A DNA stretch of 64,000 nucleotides from Bacilli bacterium (GCA_017627015.1 JAGAHP010000006.1:24740-88739); one strand, 5' to 3'. Shown: positions 52,001 through 60,300, counted from the stretch's first letter. The notes: generated by a model from the sequence alone, not told the origin. Numbers and translations are program-made.

Positions 52001-53685
52001 AATGTAACGTTATATCTTTTAGTAATTGCAGATAACGAATGTCTAGCTTCTCCTTTATCTAACGCTCTAGATAATTCTAATGTATCTAGTACTGGGTTAT
52101 CAAATACACCTAAATCGTATTTTTGATAAGCCATTTTTATGAACGATGTATCAAATTTAGCATTATGCGCAACTAATGGTAAGTCACCATACCATTCCAT
52201 AAACTTTTTAACGCCTTCTTCTTCGTTCATTTTACCTTTTAACATATCATCAGTAATATGAGTTATTTCAGTAATTTTAGCTGAAAGCGGTTTTCCTGGA
52301 TCTATAAGTTCATCAAACGTATCAAGTATTTCTCCATTTTTAATTTTAACAGCACCTATTTCTATAATAGAATCTGCTCCACCTGCATTAAAACCTGTTG
52401 TTTCTAAATCGAATACTACAAAAGTAGCATCTTCTAATTTATCATTAATTGGATTAACAACAATATCGACAGAATCATCAATCATTGTGATTTCAGAGCC
52501 GTAAATAACTTTAAAAGGTTCTTCTCCTTCTTCTAATTCTTTATTCATTCCTCTAACTAAATTAAATGCATTAGGGAAACTTTGTACTCCATCATGATCT
52601 GTTACAGCAATACCTCTATGTCCCCATTTTTTAGCTGTTTTAATTAAATCTTCAACCGCTACTACTCCATCCATTTGACTCATTAAAGTGTGGGTATGTA
52701 GTTCTACTCTTTTTTCCTTGGCTTCATCCATTATTTCAACATCTTTAGATTTAATCTCCATTAAACTTTTAGCATTTAATACTAAGTCTCTAGCAAAATC
52801 ATCATATTTAACAAATCCGTTTATTCTATACCATTTACCTTTTTTTATTTTAGATAAAACTTCTTCATATTCTTCAGCTACTTTAAAAAATATTTTAGAA
52901 TAAAAACTATCTGTATAATCAGTAATTTTAAGAGTGATTATTTTTAGCGATGATTTTGATGATTCAAAAGTATCAATACCAAATACTTTTGCTTCTACAT
53001 TTATATATTCAACTTCTTCTTTTTCTTCATTTAAATCTTTTAGTTCTACTACTGCGCCATCTACATAATTACCAAATATCATATCTTTATCATCTTTATT
53101 AGTTTTAACATAAGACAAAGGTGTTTTCTTTTTATTTGGCTCTTCTTTATGTGTATATGCGATTTTAGATGTATCTAGTTTCATATCATTAATTATTTCA
53201 TTTTTAATGGTTTCTTCATTTACAATAATATTTAAACTTACTTCTAAACCTATTTGCTTAAATTTGTTTATTATATTATCCATTTTATTATTTAAAGCAT
53301 TTTCCATAGCTTTATTATCTACTTCAATTACTAATCCATCTGTAGTAAATTTTATATTTTTTTCTTTTAATAATCTATTCATAGATGAACTAAAACCACT
53401 ACAATCTATTACATATTCGTAATAATTATTTATATCAATTTTATCTGATTTTTTAGGAATAATTGTATATGTTACTGTTTCTAATTTTGGAAAACCAGAT
53501 TTTATATTATCATCTAAAAACTTTATTACCTCTAATGGTAATAATTCTTTAGTTTCTATTAAAAAATTCCAGTTTAGTTTATCTTTTGAAGATTTTATTT
53601 TTATTATTTTTGCTTCATTAAAATATTTATAATAATTATCTTTTAAATTAATTTTTTCTAAAAATAATTTTATTTTTTCATCCAT
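49066..53685 (-). CDS. polC: DNA polymerase III PolC-type
   Basis: The Gram-positive replicative polymerase, 1539 residues. Order: N-terminal OB-type region, PHP start LHTHTLMSQMDGVVAVEDLIKTAKKWGHRG (about residue 330), the inserted DEDDh proofreading exonuclease FVVFDLETTGF ... HNAKFD ... HHRANYDAE (about 420-600), PHP remainder, zinc ribbon CPKC...CPEC (about 1015-1055), polymerase Asp pair PDIDLNFSD, and FPKAHAAAYVTSAFRIAWYK. The alternative DnaE is excluded by the inserted exonuclease. Slightly long for the family. Confidence 0.98.
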   Translation of the reverse strand: MDEKIKLFLEKINLKDNYYKYFNEAKIIKIKSSKDKLNWNFLIETKELLPLEVIKFLDDNIKSGFPKLETVTYTIIPKKSDKIDINNYYEYVIDCSGFSSSMNRLLKEKNIKFTTDGLVIEVDNKAMENALNNKMDNIINKFKQIGLEVSLNIIVNEETIKNEIINDMKLDTSKIAYTHKEEPNKKKTPLSYVKTNKDDKDMIFGNYVDGAVVELKDLNEEKEEVEYINVEAKVFGIDTFESSKSSLKIITLKITDYTDSFYSKIFFKVAEEYEEVLSKIKKGKWYRINGFVKYDDFARDLVLNAKSLMEIKSKDVEIMDEAKEKRVELHTHTLMSQMDGVVAVEDLIKTAKKWGHRGIAVTDHDGVQSFPNAFNLVRGMNKELEEGEEPFKVIYGSEITMIDDSVDIVVNPINDKLEDATFVVFDLETTGFNAGGADSIIEIGAVKIKNGEILDTFDELIDPGKPLSAKITEITHITDDMLKGKMNEEEGVKKFMEWYGDLPLVAHNAKFDTSFIKMAYQKYDLGVFDNPVLDTLELSRALDKGEARHSLSAITKRYNVTFDEDAHHRANYDAEGTALVLAKMIKKLVDNNITTIKDLNNLVPKDEIHKYGRAHHINILTLNQKGLKNLFKIVSLANTKYLYKTPRILRSEIEKLRDGLLIGSGCYEGEVFTQASTKSDEELTNIINFYDYVEVQPIDEYCHLVPGVFQNEAELIQNIEKIVRVTTDAGKLIVASGDVHHLKKEDKIYREFIINQKVPGRGRHPLSRNGNGKIPSQHFRTTDEMLEDFEFLGKDKAKELVITNPNKILDMVDIFDVIIQTGGVPFSPRVRSDDGKTYLDCPKVVTELVYDKAKDWYGDPLPYNIEGRLGTELYGDIVYTAIKYNLEKESFTSEDLEIKAYKQLHETILKGKEEVIKLVSEYIKETSEEELDEKALEKSVKKALGGVIGAGFDPIYLIAQRLVKKSNDDGFLVGSRGSVGSSFVATMMGITEVNPLPAHYRCPKCKHSIFELEGKALGTIYSSGFDLPNKKCPECNSDMIKDGQDIPFATFLGFNADKVPDIDLNFSDLNQAAIHEYTKVLFGVDNVYRAGTIGTVADKTAYGFVKGYYEDRGINKRSIEIERLALGCTGVKRTTGQHPGGIVVIPDYMDVYDFTPYQFPAEDPNSAWRTTHFDYHKIEDDVLKLDILGHSDPTQLRMIQDTSKTDVTKVPLDDKETMGIFLGPEPLGVTKEQIMCNTGTLGIPEFGTKFTLQMVEDSKPRTFGELIKISGLSHGTDVWLGNAQELIRNNVVPFSEVIGCRDDIMVYLMNHGLKPITAFKIMEFVRKGKPSKDPAKWAEFEEILKENGIADWYIESCHKIKYMFPKAHAAAYVTSAFRIAWYKVHMPVHYYASWLSCKAADTEITTMIKGYDAIKERLIEINNKGRGEATKKELDVEESLHVCLEATARGIKFTNVDLYESEATTFKVKNDNEIIPPFNSIEGLGDVVAKNIVAERKKREFLSIEEMQVRCKVSETIIETMKRMNIFEGMDESNQLSLF

Positions 53686-53751
53686 ACAACCACTCCTGAT
53701 TTTCCACTAATAACATTATATCAATTTTTTTATTTATTTTAAATAAAATCA

Positions 53752-53786
53752 ATAAAAAAAGTCTATTTAATTATTTCATAGACTAT
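53752..53786 (-). terminator. rho-independent terminator of the pyrimidine phosphorylase gene
   Basis: Stem AGTCTAT/ATAGACT with a long loop, followed by TTTTTTT on the minus strand; the stop codon is in the stem region. Confidence 0.75.
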
Positions 53787-55034
53787 TTTTGTTTCTTCCT
53801 TTAGTTCCTTAGTTATAACAATTGTTTCTAAATATTCATTTTTATCTATTTCGTTAGTTGTATATACCTTCATAAGTAAATCATTTTTATTAACTTTTTG
53901 ATAAATTGTTTTAACTAGTTCTATTCCAACTTTTGGATTAATTATTTCATCTTTTGTTTTTCTTCCTGCGCCCAAATCATTACATAATTCTGCCAGTTTT
54001 ATTGTATCTATATCATTAATATATCCATCTCTATCTGAATATATTTCTATGACATTTTCTTCAATTGGAATATTATTAATATCCCCTTTTTGAGCACTTA
54101 CAAATTCTTTAAACTTATTTAATGCTTTTTTATTAGAATAATTTTCCTTTACTAATTCAAAAGCATCATCTATACTTATATTCTTACCCATAGATACCAT
54201 ATAAGTAGAAAGTAATAAACAAAGATCAGTAAATCTCTTTTCACCATTACCCTTTAATGTTTCAATAGCTTCATTAACTTCTAGAGAATTACCAATTGTA
54301 TAACCTAAAGGATAATCCATATTAGATAATACCGCTACTGTTTCCTTCCCATATTTATTACCTATATCAACCATAGTTTTTGCTAGTTTTCTAGCATCCT
54401 CTATATTTTGCATAAATGCACCTTTTCCTACTTTAACATCAAGTAGTATTTTATCAGAACCTGACGCTAATTTCTTACTCATTATACTTGATGCGATTAA
54501 AGGAATTGATTCGGTTGTACCAGTAACATCTCTTAAAGCATATATTTTTTTATCAGCAGGATCAATATTATTAGTTTGTGATATTATTGAAATCTTTATA
54601 TTATTAACTTGATTTATAAATTCTTCATCTGTTAAAGTTGTTTTAAAGCCTGAAATTGACTCTAATTTATCAATTGTTCCTCCTGTAAAACCTAATCCTC
54701 TTCCACTCATTTTAGCTACAGGAACTTCGCAAGAAGCTACTATAGGACCTACTACTAATGTTGTTTTATCTCCTACCCCTCCAGTAGAATGTTTATCAAC
54801 TTTAATACCATCTATATTACTTAAATCTATTTTTTCTCCACTATTTAACATAGCAGTAGTAAGATTATATGTTTCTTCAAAAGACATACCTTTTATGCAT
54901 ATAGACATAAGCAATGAACTCATTTGATAATCTTTAATAGTATCATTTAAATAGTTAGTAACAACATAATTTATTTCATCTTTTGTTAATTCTTCACCAG
55001 CTTCTTTTTTATTAATAATATCAATTATATCCAT
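53763..55034 (-). CDS. pdp: pyrimidine-nucleoside (thymidine) phosphorylase
   Basis: Phosphorolysis of thymidine and uridine to base plus (deoxy)ribose-1-phosphate. The 423-residue protein carries the signature KMSGRGLGFTGGTIDKLESISGF and DKHSTGGVGDKTTLVVGPIVASCEVPVAKMSGRGLG; DVKVGKGAFM is also typical. Pdp is preferred to TrpD because of these. I start at ATG 55034 (MDIIDIINKKEAG) after a GGTGAT site. With cdd it gives pyrimidine salvage. It directly follows the XRE-gene terminator. Confidence 0.95.
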   Translation of the reverse strand: MDIIDIINKKEAGEELTKDEINYVVTNYLNDTIKDYQMSSLLMSICIKGMSFEETYNLTTAMLNSGEKIDLSNIDGIKVDKHSTGGVGDKTTLVVGPIVASCEVPVAKMSGRGLGFTGGTIDKLESISGFKTTLTDEEFINQVNNIKISIISQTNNIDPADKKIYALRDVTGTTESIPLIASSIMSKKLASGSDKILLDVKVGKGAFMQNIEDARKLAKTMVDIGNKYGKETVAVLSNMDYPLGYTIGNSLEVNEAIETLKGNGEKRFTDLCLLLSTYMVSMGKNISIDDAFELVKENYSNKKALNKFKEFVSAQKGDINNIPIEENVIEIYSDRDGYINDIDTIKLAELCNDLGAGRKTKDEIINPKVGIELVKTIYQKVNKNDLLMKVYTTNEIDKNEYLETIVITKELKEETKIVYEIIK

Positions 55035-55065
55035 ATTATCACCTATTATAATTATAAAGAAAAAA

Positions 55066-55092
55066 AGAAGATTAATCAATCTTCTTTACAAT
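55066..55092 (-). terminator. rho-independent terminator of the XRE regulator gene
   Basis: Stem AAAGAAGATT/AATCTTCTTT followed by T-rich bases on the minus strand; it includes the stop codon. Confidence 0.8.
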
Positions 55093-55425
55093 GTATTCTA
55101 CACCTCTTTTAGGATTTTCTCTTAAAAACTTTATTAATTCTTTATTCTTATTAATCTCTCTAATTATTTCTATATCTTCATTACTAAGATATGTTTTATA
55201 TTCATTATTATCTTCAGAAATAATTAATTTATCTCTACCAAGCAAGTAATCAGTTGTAGTATCTAAGGCATCTACGAGTAATTCAAATGTTTCCAAATCT
55301 GGGGATCTAGTTTCATTTTCATAACAAGAAATTGAAACTTTTGTTACATTTATAATTTTACCTAATTTTTCTTGAGATAGTCCTTTGTTTTTTCTTAATT
55401 CTCTTATTCTTCTGCCTATTAACAA
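55072..55425 (-). CDS. XRE-family transcriptional regulator
   Basis: A 117-residue protein with an N-terminal helix-turn-helix (IRELRKNKGLSQEKLGKIINVTKVSISCYENETRSPDLETFELLVDALDTTTDYLLGRD) and a helical C-terminus. The HTH is complete and the dimer-type helix follows. No sensor domain is visible. I start at TTG 55425, with TAGGTGAT at a good distance; the GTG 9 bases upstream overlaps that site. Promoter region lies between it and the ssb-like gene. Targets unknown. Confidence 0.85.
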   Translation of the reverse strand: MLIGRRIRELRKNKGLSQEKLGKIINVTKVSISCYENETRSPDLETFELLVDALDTTTDYLLGRDKLIISEDNNEYKTYLSNEDIEIIREINKNKELIKFLRENPKRGVEYIVKKID

Positions 55426-55507
55426 TATAATCACCTACTAGTAGTTTGATTATATAAAAATAATTAATGTATTTTAGTAAAGTTAACTAATTAGTAACTT
55501 CTGCATT

Positions 55508-55834
55508 TTAGCTATTTTTATTATTTGATAAAAACGTTATTTTTTCTGCGATTATTTCCATTATATATTTCTTTTCTTCTTCTGTTTCATATACTCTAGT
55601 TTCTATTCTACCTTTAACACCTAAAAGATCCCCTTTTTTACAAAATTCATTAGCGTTATCAGCAACAACTGACCATAGTCTACAATCTATAAAATCAGTG
55701 TCATATTCAGAATTCTGATTTTTATAGCTTCTAGGAACCGCAAGTGTTATAGTAGTGAATTTCTTTTTATTTTCACTTACTTTTAATTCTGGATCTCTTA
55801 CTAATCTACCTACCAAAACCACCTGATTTAGCAT
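55508..55834 (-). CDS. ssb: single-stranded DNA-binding protein, short form
   Basis: A 108-residue OB-fold SSB: MLNQVVLVGRLVRDPELKVSENKKKFTTITLAVPRSYKN, then DTDFIDCRLWSVVADNANEFCKKGDLLGVKGRIETRVYETEEEKKYIMEIIAEKITFLS. The OB core is complete. It ends in NNKNS and lacks the flexible linker and the acidic C-terminal tail (usually ending DDIPF) that recruits partner proteins. It is probably a second SSB; a full-length paralogue is expected elsewhere. GGAGG site before the ATG. Confidence 0.9.
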   Translation of the reverse strand: MLNQVVLVGRLVRDPELKVSENKKKFTTITLAVPRSYKNQNSEYDTDFIDCRLWSVVADNANEFCKKGDLLGVKGRIETRVYETEEEKKYIMEIIAEKITFLSNNKNS

Positions 55835-55935
55835 AATATTCCTCCTTTCAAATGCATAATACTAAATATAATTTACTTTCGCAAACTAATAAAAATTTGT
55901 TTTTAAAGCACTTTATAAACAAAAAAGGAAAAATA

Positions 55936-55977
55936 AAAAAAGAAAGATATATTTATTGAATACATCTTTCTTTAAAA
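55936..55977 (-). terminator. rho-independent terminator of sufS-sufU
   Basis: Stem AAAGAAAGAT/ATCTTTCTTT followed by TTTTTT on the minus strand, about 20 bases beyond the sufU stop. Confidence 0.8.
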
Positions 55978-55996
55978 ATACAAATTTAGTACTTTT

Positions 55997-56413
55997 TTAT
56001 TTTTTTAATAAATCTAATATACCTTCTATTCCAAGAGTCGCACATTTTACTCTCGCAGGTTGTTTAGATACATCTTCATATATAATTAGTTCTTCTAATA
56101 AATCCTTATCAAACTCTTCACCATTAATCATCTTATTATAGTTATTAATAATATTTATTGCTTCTTCTTTTGTTTTACCAATTAACTTAGATATTGCGAT
56201 TGATAAAGATGATGTTGCGATTGCGCACGCTTCTCCATCAAATCTTATATCTTCAATAGCATCTCCATTTAATTTTAACTCAATTGTAAAATGATCTATA
56301 CAAGAAGAATTATTCTTATCTTCTTTAATATAACTTGGATCATTTTTTAATCCTTTATTAACAGGATTATTAAAGTTTTCTATCATTAATTCCCTTTTTA
56401 AATCATTATTCAT
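55997..56413 (-). CDS. sufU: SufU/NifU-like iron-sulfur assembly protein
   Basis: A 138-residue SUF-type U protein that takes persulfide from SufS. Cys ligands are visible as NSSCID (about residue 37), the GEACAIATSSLSIAI loop (about residue 65) and ARVKCATL near the C-terminus (about residue 125); the P.RVKCA.L pattern is typical. I start at ATG 56413; the stop of sufS lies at 56415, so the ribosome site is within sufS and the genes are coupled. No sufBCD is seen in this window. Confidence 0.9.
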   Translation of the reverse strand: MNNDLKRELMIENFNNPVNKGLKNDPSYIKEDKNNSSCIDHFTIELKLNGDAIEDIRFDGEACAIATSSLSIAISKLIGKTKEEAINIINNYNKMINGEEFDKDLLEELIIYEDVSKQPARVKCATLGIEGILDLLKK

Positions 56414-56414
56414 A

Positions 56415-57614
56415 TTATACACCTAGACTTTCTTCTAATATTTTATCATTATCAAGTGCATCAACTAATTTATCAATTTCTTCTTTTGTATTATAGAAGT
56501 ATAAACTGACTCTAACAGTGTTCTTAATTTTTAATTCTTCACTTAATTTTTTATCACAGTGATCACCACTTCTAACACATATATTATGTTTATCTAAATA
56601 TATTGCTGTGTCTTGTGCGAATACATCTTTAACATTAAACGCTACCGTAGATCCAACTACATTTTCATTATATATAATTATATTATCTAGTTTCTTTAAT
56701 TTAGATACTAAGTATTCTTTCAAACTATCTATATATTCTTCTATATTATCTATACCTATTTTATTAATATAATAAATTGCTTCCATAAATCCAATTGCAC
56801 CCGCAATATTTTGAGTACCTGCCTCTAATTTATATGGTAATTCTTTATATATTATTTCAGTTGGAGAATCAAAAGAAATTGTCATTCCTCCACCTTTTTT
56901 TATAGGGTCTAAATTTTCAAGCAATTCTTCTTTTCCATATAAAGCCCCTATTCCATTTGGTCCCATCATTTTATGTGCAGATATCGCTAAAAAGTCTACA
57001 TCTGTATCTTGTACATTTATTTTTATATGTCCCGCACTTTGAGCAGCATCTACAATTACTTTAATACCTTTTTCGTGACAAATAGAAGTTATTTTTTTGA
57101 TATTTCTAATATCACCAATTACATTAGTTATTTCCGCTAAACATACTACTTTAGTATTAGAAGTTATACTAGATATAAGATTTTCATAATTAAAAGTGTA
57201 ATCTTCATTTAAAGGAATATATTTTACTTTAATACCTATTTTATTTTCTAAATCGAACCAAGGTAATATAACTGAAGCATGTTCTGATTTTGTAACTAAT
57301 ACTTCATCTCCTTTATTTAATTTATTCATAAAATAACCATAAATAATCATAGATAGACTTTCAGTTGAACCACTAGTAAAAATAATTTCTTTAGAATCTT
57401 TTGCGTTAATAAAATCTTTAACAGTATCACGTGCCTTTTCAAACTCTGAACTAGACTTAATGCTAATAGAATAATCTCCTCTATGAGCATTACTAGGATA
57501 ATTATAATAATATTCATTCATCTTATCTATAACTGATTTTGGTTTTAAAGACGTTGCGCCATTATCAAAATAAATAATATTTTTTTCTAAAAAAGGAAAA
57601 TCTTCTCTATTCAT
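56415..57614 (-). CDS. sufS: cysteine desulfurase, SufS type
   Basis: PLP-dependent desulfurase of 399 residues donating sulfur to SufU. The N-terminus FPFLEKNIIYFDNGATSLKPKSVIDKM, NAHRGDYSIS, TSGSTESLSMI, DAAQSAGH and the PLP lysine in AISAHKMMGPNGIGALYG are all present. The catalytic Cys is in VRSGDHCDKKLSE (about residue 354). The start at 57614 follows a GGAGG site. It is the first gene of the sufS-sufU pair. Confidence 0.95.
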   Translation of the reverse strand: MNREDFPFLEKNIIYFDNGATSLKPKSVIDKMNEYYYNYPSNAHRGDYSISIKSSSEFEKARDTVKDFINAKDSKEIIFTSGSTESLSMIIYGYFMNKLNKGDEVLVTKSEHASVILPWFDLENKIGIKVKYIPLNEDYTFNYENLISSITSNTKVVCLAEITNVIGDIRNIKKITSICHEKGIKVIVDAAQSAGHIKINVQDTDVDFLAISAHKMMGPNGIGALYGKEELLENLDPIKKGGGMTISFDSPTEIIYKELPYKLEAGTQNIAGAIGFMEAIYYINKIGIDNIEEYIDSLKEYLVSKLKKLDNIIIYNENVVGSTVAFNVKDVFAQDTAIYLDKHNICVRSGDHCDKKLSEELKIKNTVRVSLYFYNTKEEIDKLVDALDNDKILEESLGV

Positions 57615-57762
57615 AATTTCACCTCCATTTATAAATCTATAATATATTATTCATGTAATTTATATTTACATAATTATTTAATTTATAAAACACTAATATT
57701 TTATCACAAAATGTATATTTTTACCTATTTTTTTGATAAAATTAAATTAAGGAGATGAAATT

Positions 57763-58125
57763 ATGAACGATTGCATTTTTTGTAAAATAGTAGACAAAGA
57801 TATACCAGCGAAAATAATATATGAAGATGATTTAGTAATGGCATACTTAGATATAAGTCCTATAGAAGTAGGTCATACGTTAATAATACCTAAAACTCAT
57901 TATACTGATTTAGATGATATTTCTGAAGAAGCAATTAATCATATAATGAAAACTGCGAAAATAATTAAAAAAAGAATTGAAGAAAAATTAAATCCAGACG
58001 GAATAAAATTAGTTCAAAATAATGGTTCTCTTCAAGAAGTTAAACATTTTCACTTACATATTATTCCACATTATAATGATAAAAAAGAATTAAATTTAGA
58101 TGAAGTATTTGAATTACTAAAATAA
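57763..58125 (+). CDS. HIT-family nucleotide hydrolase/transferase
   Basis: A 120-residue HIT protein of the HinT type: CIFCKIVDKDIPAKIIYEDD, HTLIIPKTHYTDLDDIS and the His triad HFHLHIIPHYND (about residues 98-109). Relatives hydrolyse purine nucleoside phosphoramidates. It has an AAGGAGA site and a TTTTTTTGATAAAAT extended -10 just upstream. Rightward orientation, opposite to sufS. Ends at a strong bidirectional terminator. Confidence 0.93.
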   Translation: MNDCIFCKIVDKDIPAKIIYEDDLVMAYLDISPIEVGHTLIIPKTHYTDLDDISEEAINHIMKTAKIIKKRIEEKLNPDGIKLVQNNGSLQEVKHFHLHIIPHYNDKKELNLDEVFELLK

Positions 58126-58153
58126 AAAGTTCCATTTTGGAACTTTTTTTAAT
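58122..58153. terminator. bidirectional terminator
   Basis: Stem AAAGTTCCA/TGGAACTTT with T-runs on both strands, serving the HIT gene (+) and the YjcZ-like peptides (-). Confidence 0.85.
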
Positions 58154-58154
58154 A

Positions 58155-58274
58155 TTAGCAGACAGCTGAACATAATATAATAGCAAGTAATATATAAAGA
58201 ACTATTATCGCAACATATCCACTTCCAGATCTTTTTACATGACCACAAGAGTTTGAGCAATTAGAATTTGTCAT
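58155..58274 (-). CDS. YjcZ-like small membrane protein (39 aa)
   Basis: A 39-residue peptide: MTNSNCSNSCGHVKRSGSGY followed by a hydrophobic helix VAIIVLYILLAIILCSAVC. The Gly/Ser-rich start and single helix match the YjcZ-type sporulation peptides. The AAAGGAGGT site lies 7 bases before the ATG. It is downstream of a second, 27-residue YjcZ-like peptide (15-base gap). Cysteines at residues 6, 10, 35 and 39 are unusual. Function unknown; spore association is from homology. Confidence 0.65.
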   Translation of the reverse strand: MTNSNCSNSCGHVKRSGSGYVAIIVLYILLAIILCSAVC

Positions 58275-58288
58275 TTAATAAACCTCCT

Positions 58289-58372
58289 TTAAATATATGC
58301 CCCTATTATTATTACTAATAATATAAATAATACTAGAATAATTCCAGCATTCGAACCATATGAGTAATTCAT
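58289..58372 (-). CDS. YjcZ-like small membrane protein (27 aa)
   Basis: A 27-residue peptide: MNYSYGSNAG followed by IILVLFILLVIIIGAYI, a single membrane helix. The YSYGSNAG...ILVLFILL pattern is the YjcZ core (YGYGSGFALIVVLFILL in Bacillus). AGGAGG lies 8 bases before the ATG at 58372. Such peptides are overlooked by annotators because of size. First gene of the two-peptide operon. Confidence 0.65.
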   Translation of the reverse strand: MNYSYGSNAGIILVLFILLVIIIGAYI

Positions 58373-58403
58373 AATTCATTCCTCCTTTTTATACTGTTCA
58401 TCA

Positions 58404-58431
58404 TATATTATGAATAATACTCATTTTTTGT
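58404..58431 (-). promoter_or_regulatory. candidate sigma-K-type promoter of the YjcZ-like operon
   Basis: On the minus strand AC (58430-58431), 17-base gap, CATAATATA (58404-58412): same pattern as the one before the 89-residue gene. The predicted start would give a leader of about 25 bases with AGGAGG in place. Tentative in AT-rich DNA. Confidence 0.35.
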
Positions 58432-58450
58432 GATATTCTTTTATAAAATA

Positions 58451-58479
58451 TTGTTTTATTTTATTATTTTTGTTATTAT
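58451..58479 (+). promoter_or_regulatory. probable promoter of the PrsA-like foldase gene
   Basis: TTGTTT (58451-58456), 17-base spacer, TATTAT (58474-58479). About 30 bases remain to the ATG, which follows AGGAGGG. Confidence 0.45.
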
Positions 58480-58510
58480 AGTAATTGTGTAATGAAATTA
58501 GGAGGGTAAC

Positions 58511-59500
58511 ATGAAGAAAAGTAAATTACTATTAGGTGCTGCCGTTATTATGGCAGGTCTATTACTTACTACAGGATGTGGTAAAACAAAATTAAAGAAT
58601 GGCGAAGAGGTTGCGATTAAAGTAAATGGAAAAAATATAACAGCGGATACTCTTTATAATGAGTTAAGAAAAAAATACGCTAAAAATATTATTGTTGATG
58701 ATATTGATAAAAAAATATTCGAAGTAATGTATAAAGATGATAAAGATATAGAAGATAAAGTAACTAAACAAATAGAATATATTAAGAATCAATATTCAGA
58801 TAACTATGAAGAAACACTTAAAAATTATGGTTATGAAGATGAAGATGAATTAAAAGATCAACTAAGATTAAACTTTCAAAGAGAACAAGCAGTTGATGAT
58901 TATATCAAAGATAATATTACTGAAAAAGAATTAAAAAAATACTATGACGAAGAAGTTGTTGGTGATATAAGTGCTAAACATATATTAATAAAAGTTAAAT
59001 CCGCAACTGACTCAGAAGGTTTAGAAGATGAAGAAGCTAAAAAGAAAGCTAAAGAATTAATTAAAAAATTAGATGATGGTGAAGATTTTGATAAACTAGC
59101 TAAAGAAAATTCTAACGATCCAGGTTCTGCATCTAATGGTGGAGATTTAGGATACTTTAATAAAGGTGATATGGTTAAAGAATTTGAAGAAGCAGCATAT
59201 GACTTAAGAATTAATGAATATACTAAAGAACCAGTAAAAACATCTTATGGTTATCATATAATATTAAAAACTGGTGAAAAAGAAAAAGGTAAATATAATA
59301 AGATTAAAAAAGATTTAAAGAAAGATTTAGTTGATAAGAAAAAAGAAGAAGATAAGACTATAACAATTACATCTTTAGATGAAATAAGAAAAAATTATAA
59401 ATTAAAATTTAAAGATTCTAAACTTAAAAAAATCTATAAAGAATATATAGATGAACAAATTGAACAAGCTGAAAAGCAAGGACAAACTAATGCACAATAA
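58511..59500 (+). CDS. PrsA-like peptidyl-prolyl isomerase lipoprotein
   Basis: A 329-residue exported foldase. The N-terminus MKKSKLLLGAAVIMAGLLLTTGCGK has a lipobox TTGC (Cys about residue 23). A SurA-like helical part (about 30-150) precedes a complete parvulin domain (about 154-255): ISAKHILIKVK, AKELIKKLDDGEDFDKLAKENSNDPGSASNGGDLGYFNKGDMVKEFEEAAYDL, KTSYGYHIILKTGE. It then ends in a basic helical tail. Acts outside the membrane on secreted proteins. Strong GGAGGG site. Confidence 0.93.
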   Translation: MKKSKLLLGAAVIMAGLLLTTGCGKTKLKNGEEVAIKVNGKNITADTLYNELRKKYAKNIIVDDIDKKIFEVMYKDDKDIEDKVTKQIEYIKNQYSDNYEETLKNYGYEDEDELKDQLRLNFQREQAVDDYIKDNITEKELKKYYDEEVVGDISAKHILIKVKSATDSEGLEDEEAKKKAKELIKKLDDGEDFDKLAKENSNDPGSASNGGDLGYFNKGDMVKEFEEAAYDLRINEYTKEPVKTSYGYHIILKTGEKEKGKYNKIKKDLKKDLVDKKKEEDKTITITSLDEIRKNYKLKFKDSKLKKIYKEYIDEQIEQAEKQGQTNAQ

Positions 59501-59528
59501 AAGAATATCAATCGATATTCTTTTTTAT
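59500..59528. terminator. bidirectional terminator
   Basis: Stem AAAGAATATC/GATATTCTTT with poly-T on the plus strand, between the foldase gene (+) and recX (-). Confidence 0.8.
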
Positions 59529-60257
59529 TTCATTATAATCATAACCTTTTTGATATAGTTTTTGCTTTATTATATTTTCTAGTTCATATCCTGAATACTT
59601 TTTAGAATATTTATTATATAACTTGTTATATTCTTTCTCTCCTCCATCACTATTAAAATCTTTATTAGAAAGAATATCCTCAATCATATATTTATCATAT
59701 CCTAAATTTATAAAATAGTTTGTTATCTTAAACTTTTTTACATTACCCGAACAATTTTTTATAGTCTTAGATTTTTTATCAATTAGATTATCCAGTTTTT
59801 CTTTTAGTTCTTTCTTATCTATACTATCAATATATTTAAGTACTAAACTTTCATCCATACCATTATGAATAAGGTAATTAGATATTTTATGTGGTCCGTC
59901 ATTACTTAAATTAATTCTATCATTTATATAAGACTTAATATATAATTCATCATTTAATAGATTAATTTTCTTTAATTTTTTTATGGTCTCTTCAATTATA
60001 TCGTTTGAATATTCCTTTTTAAATAAGTAATTTCTAATTTCTTTAGTTGTTCTCATTTTTTTATTAATATAATTTAAAGATAATTCATATGCCTCTTCCC
60101 TATAATTATCTTTTTTTATGGAATCTATATCGTTTATCTCTTTTTTTATTAACAAATCATATTTTAAAATAATATTTTCATATAGATCAATACTATCATT
60201 ATTATCTAAATATACTCTATATTTATTTCTTATTTTTTTATATTTTATAATCTTCAT
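59508..60257 (-). CDS. recX: regulatory protein RecX
   Basis: RecX inhibits or paces RecA filaments. The 249-residue protein shows the three-helix repeats: AYELSLNYINKKMRTTKEIRNYLFKKEYSNDIIEETIKKLKKINLLNDELYIKSYINDRI, then NDGPHKISNYLIHNGMDESLVLKYI, and a C-terminal NYFINLGYDKYMIEDIL. The N-terminal lobe (VYLDNNDSIDLYENIILKYDLLI) is the usual RecX extension. AGAAGGTGAT site before the ATG. An interrupted palindrome lies just upstream. Confidence 0.88.
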   Translation of the reverse strand: MKIIKYKKIRNKYRVYLDNNDSIDLYENIILKYDLLIKKEINDIDSIKKDNYREEAYELSLNYINKKMRTTKEIRNYLFKKEYSNDIIEETIKKLKKINLLNDELYIKSYINDRINLSNDGPHKISNYLIHNGMDESLVLKYIDSIDKKELKEKLDNLIDKKSKTIKNCSGNVKKFKITNYFINLGYDKYMIEDILSNKDFNSDGGEKEYNKLYNKYSKKYSGYELENIIKQKLYQKGYDYNEIKKNID

Positions 60258-60300
60258 GCAATCACCTTCTTACATATATATGTTCGTTTACAATATCTAA

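Noticed and set aside
57615..57762. Possible small gene between sufS and the HIT gene
   Set aside because: Only divergent promoter elements (TGATAAAAT on both strands) and AT-rich DNA; no frame with a ribosome site.
60270..60290. Palindrome ACATATATATGT next to CGAAC upstream of recX, resembling a LexA site
   Set aside because: Only one half-site is CGAAC and the spacing does not fit the Firmicute SOS box; AT-rich palindromes are frequent here.
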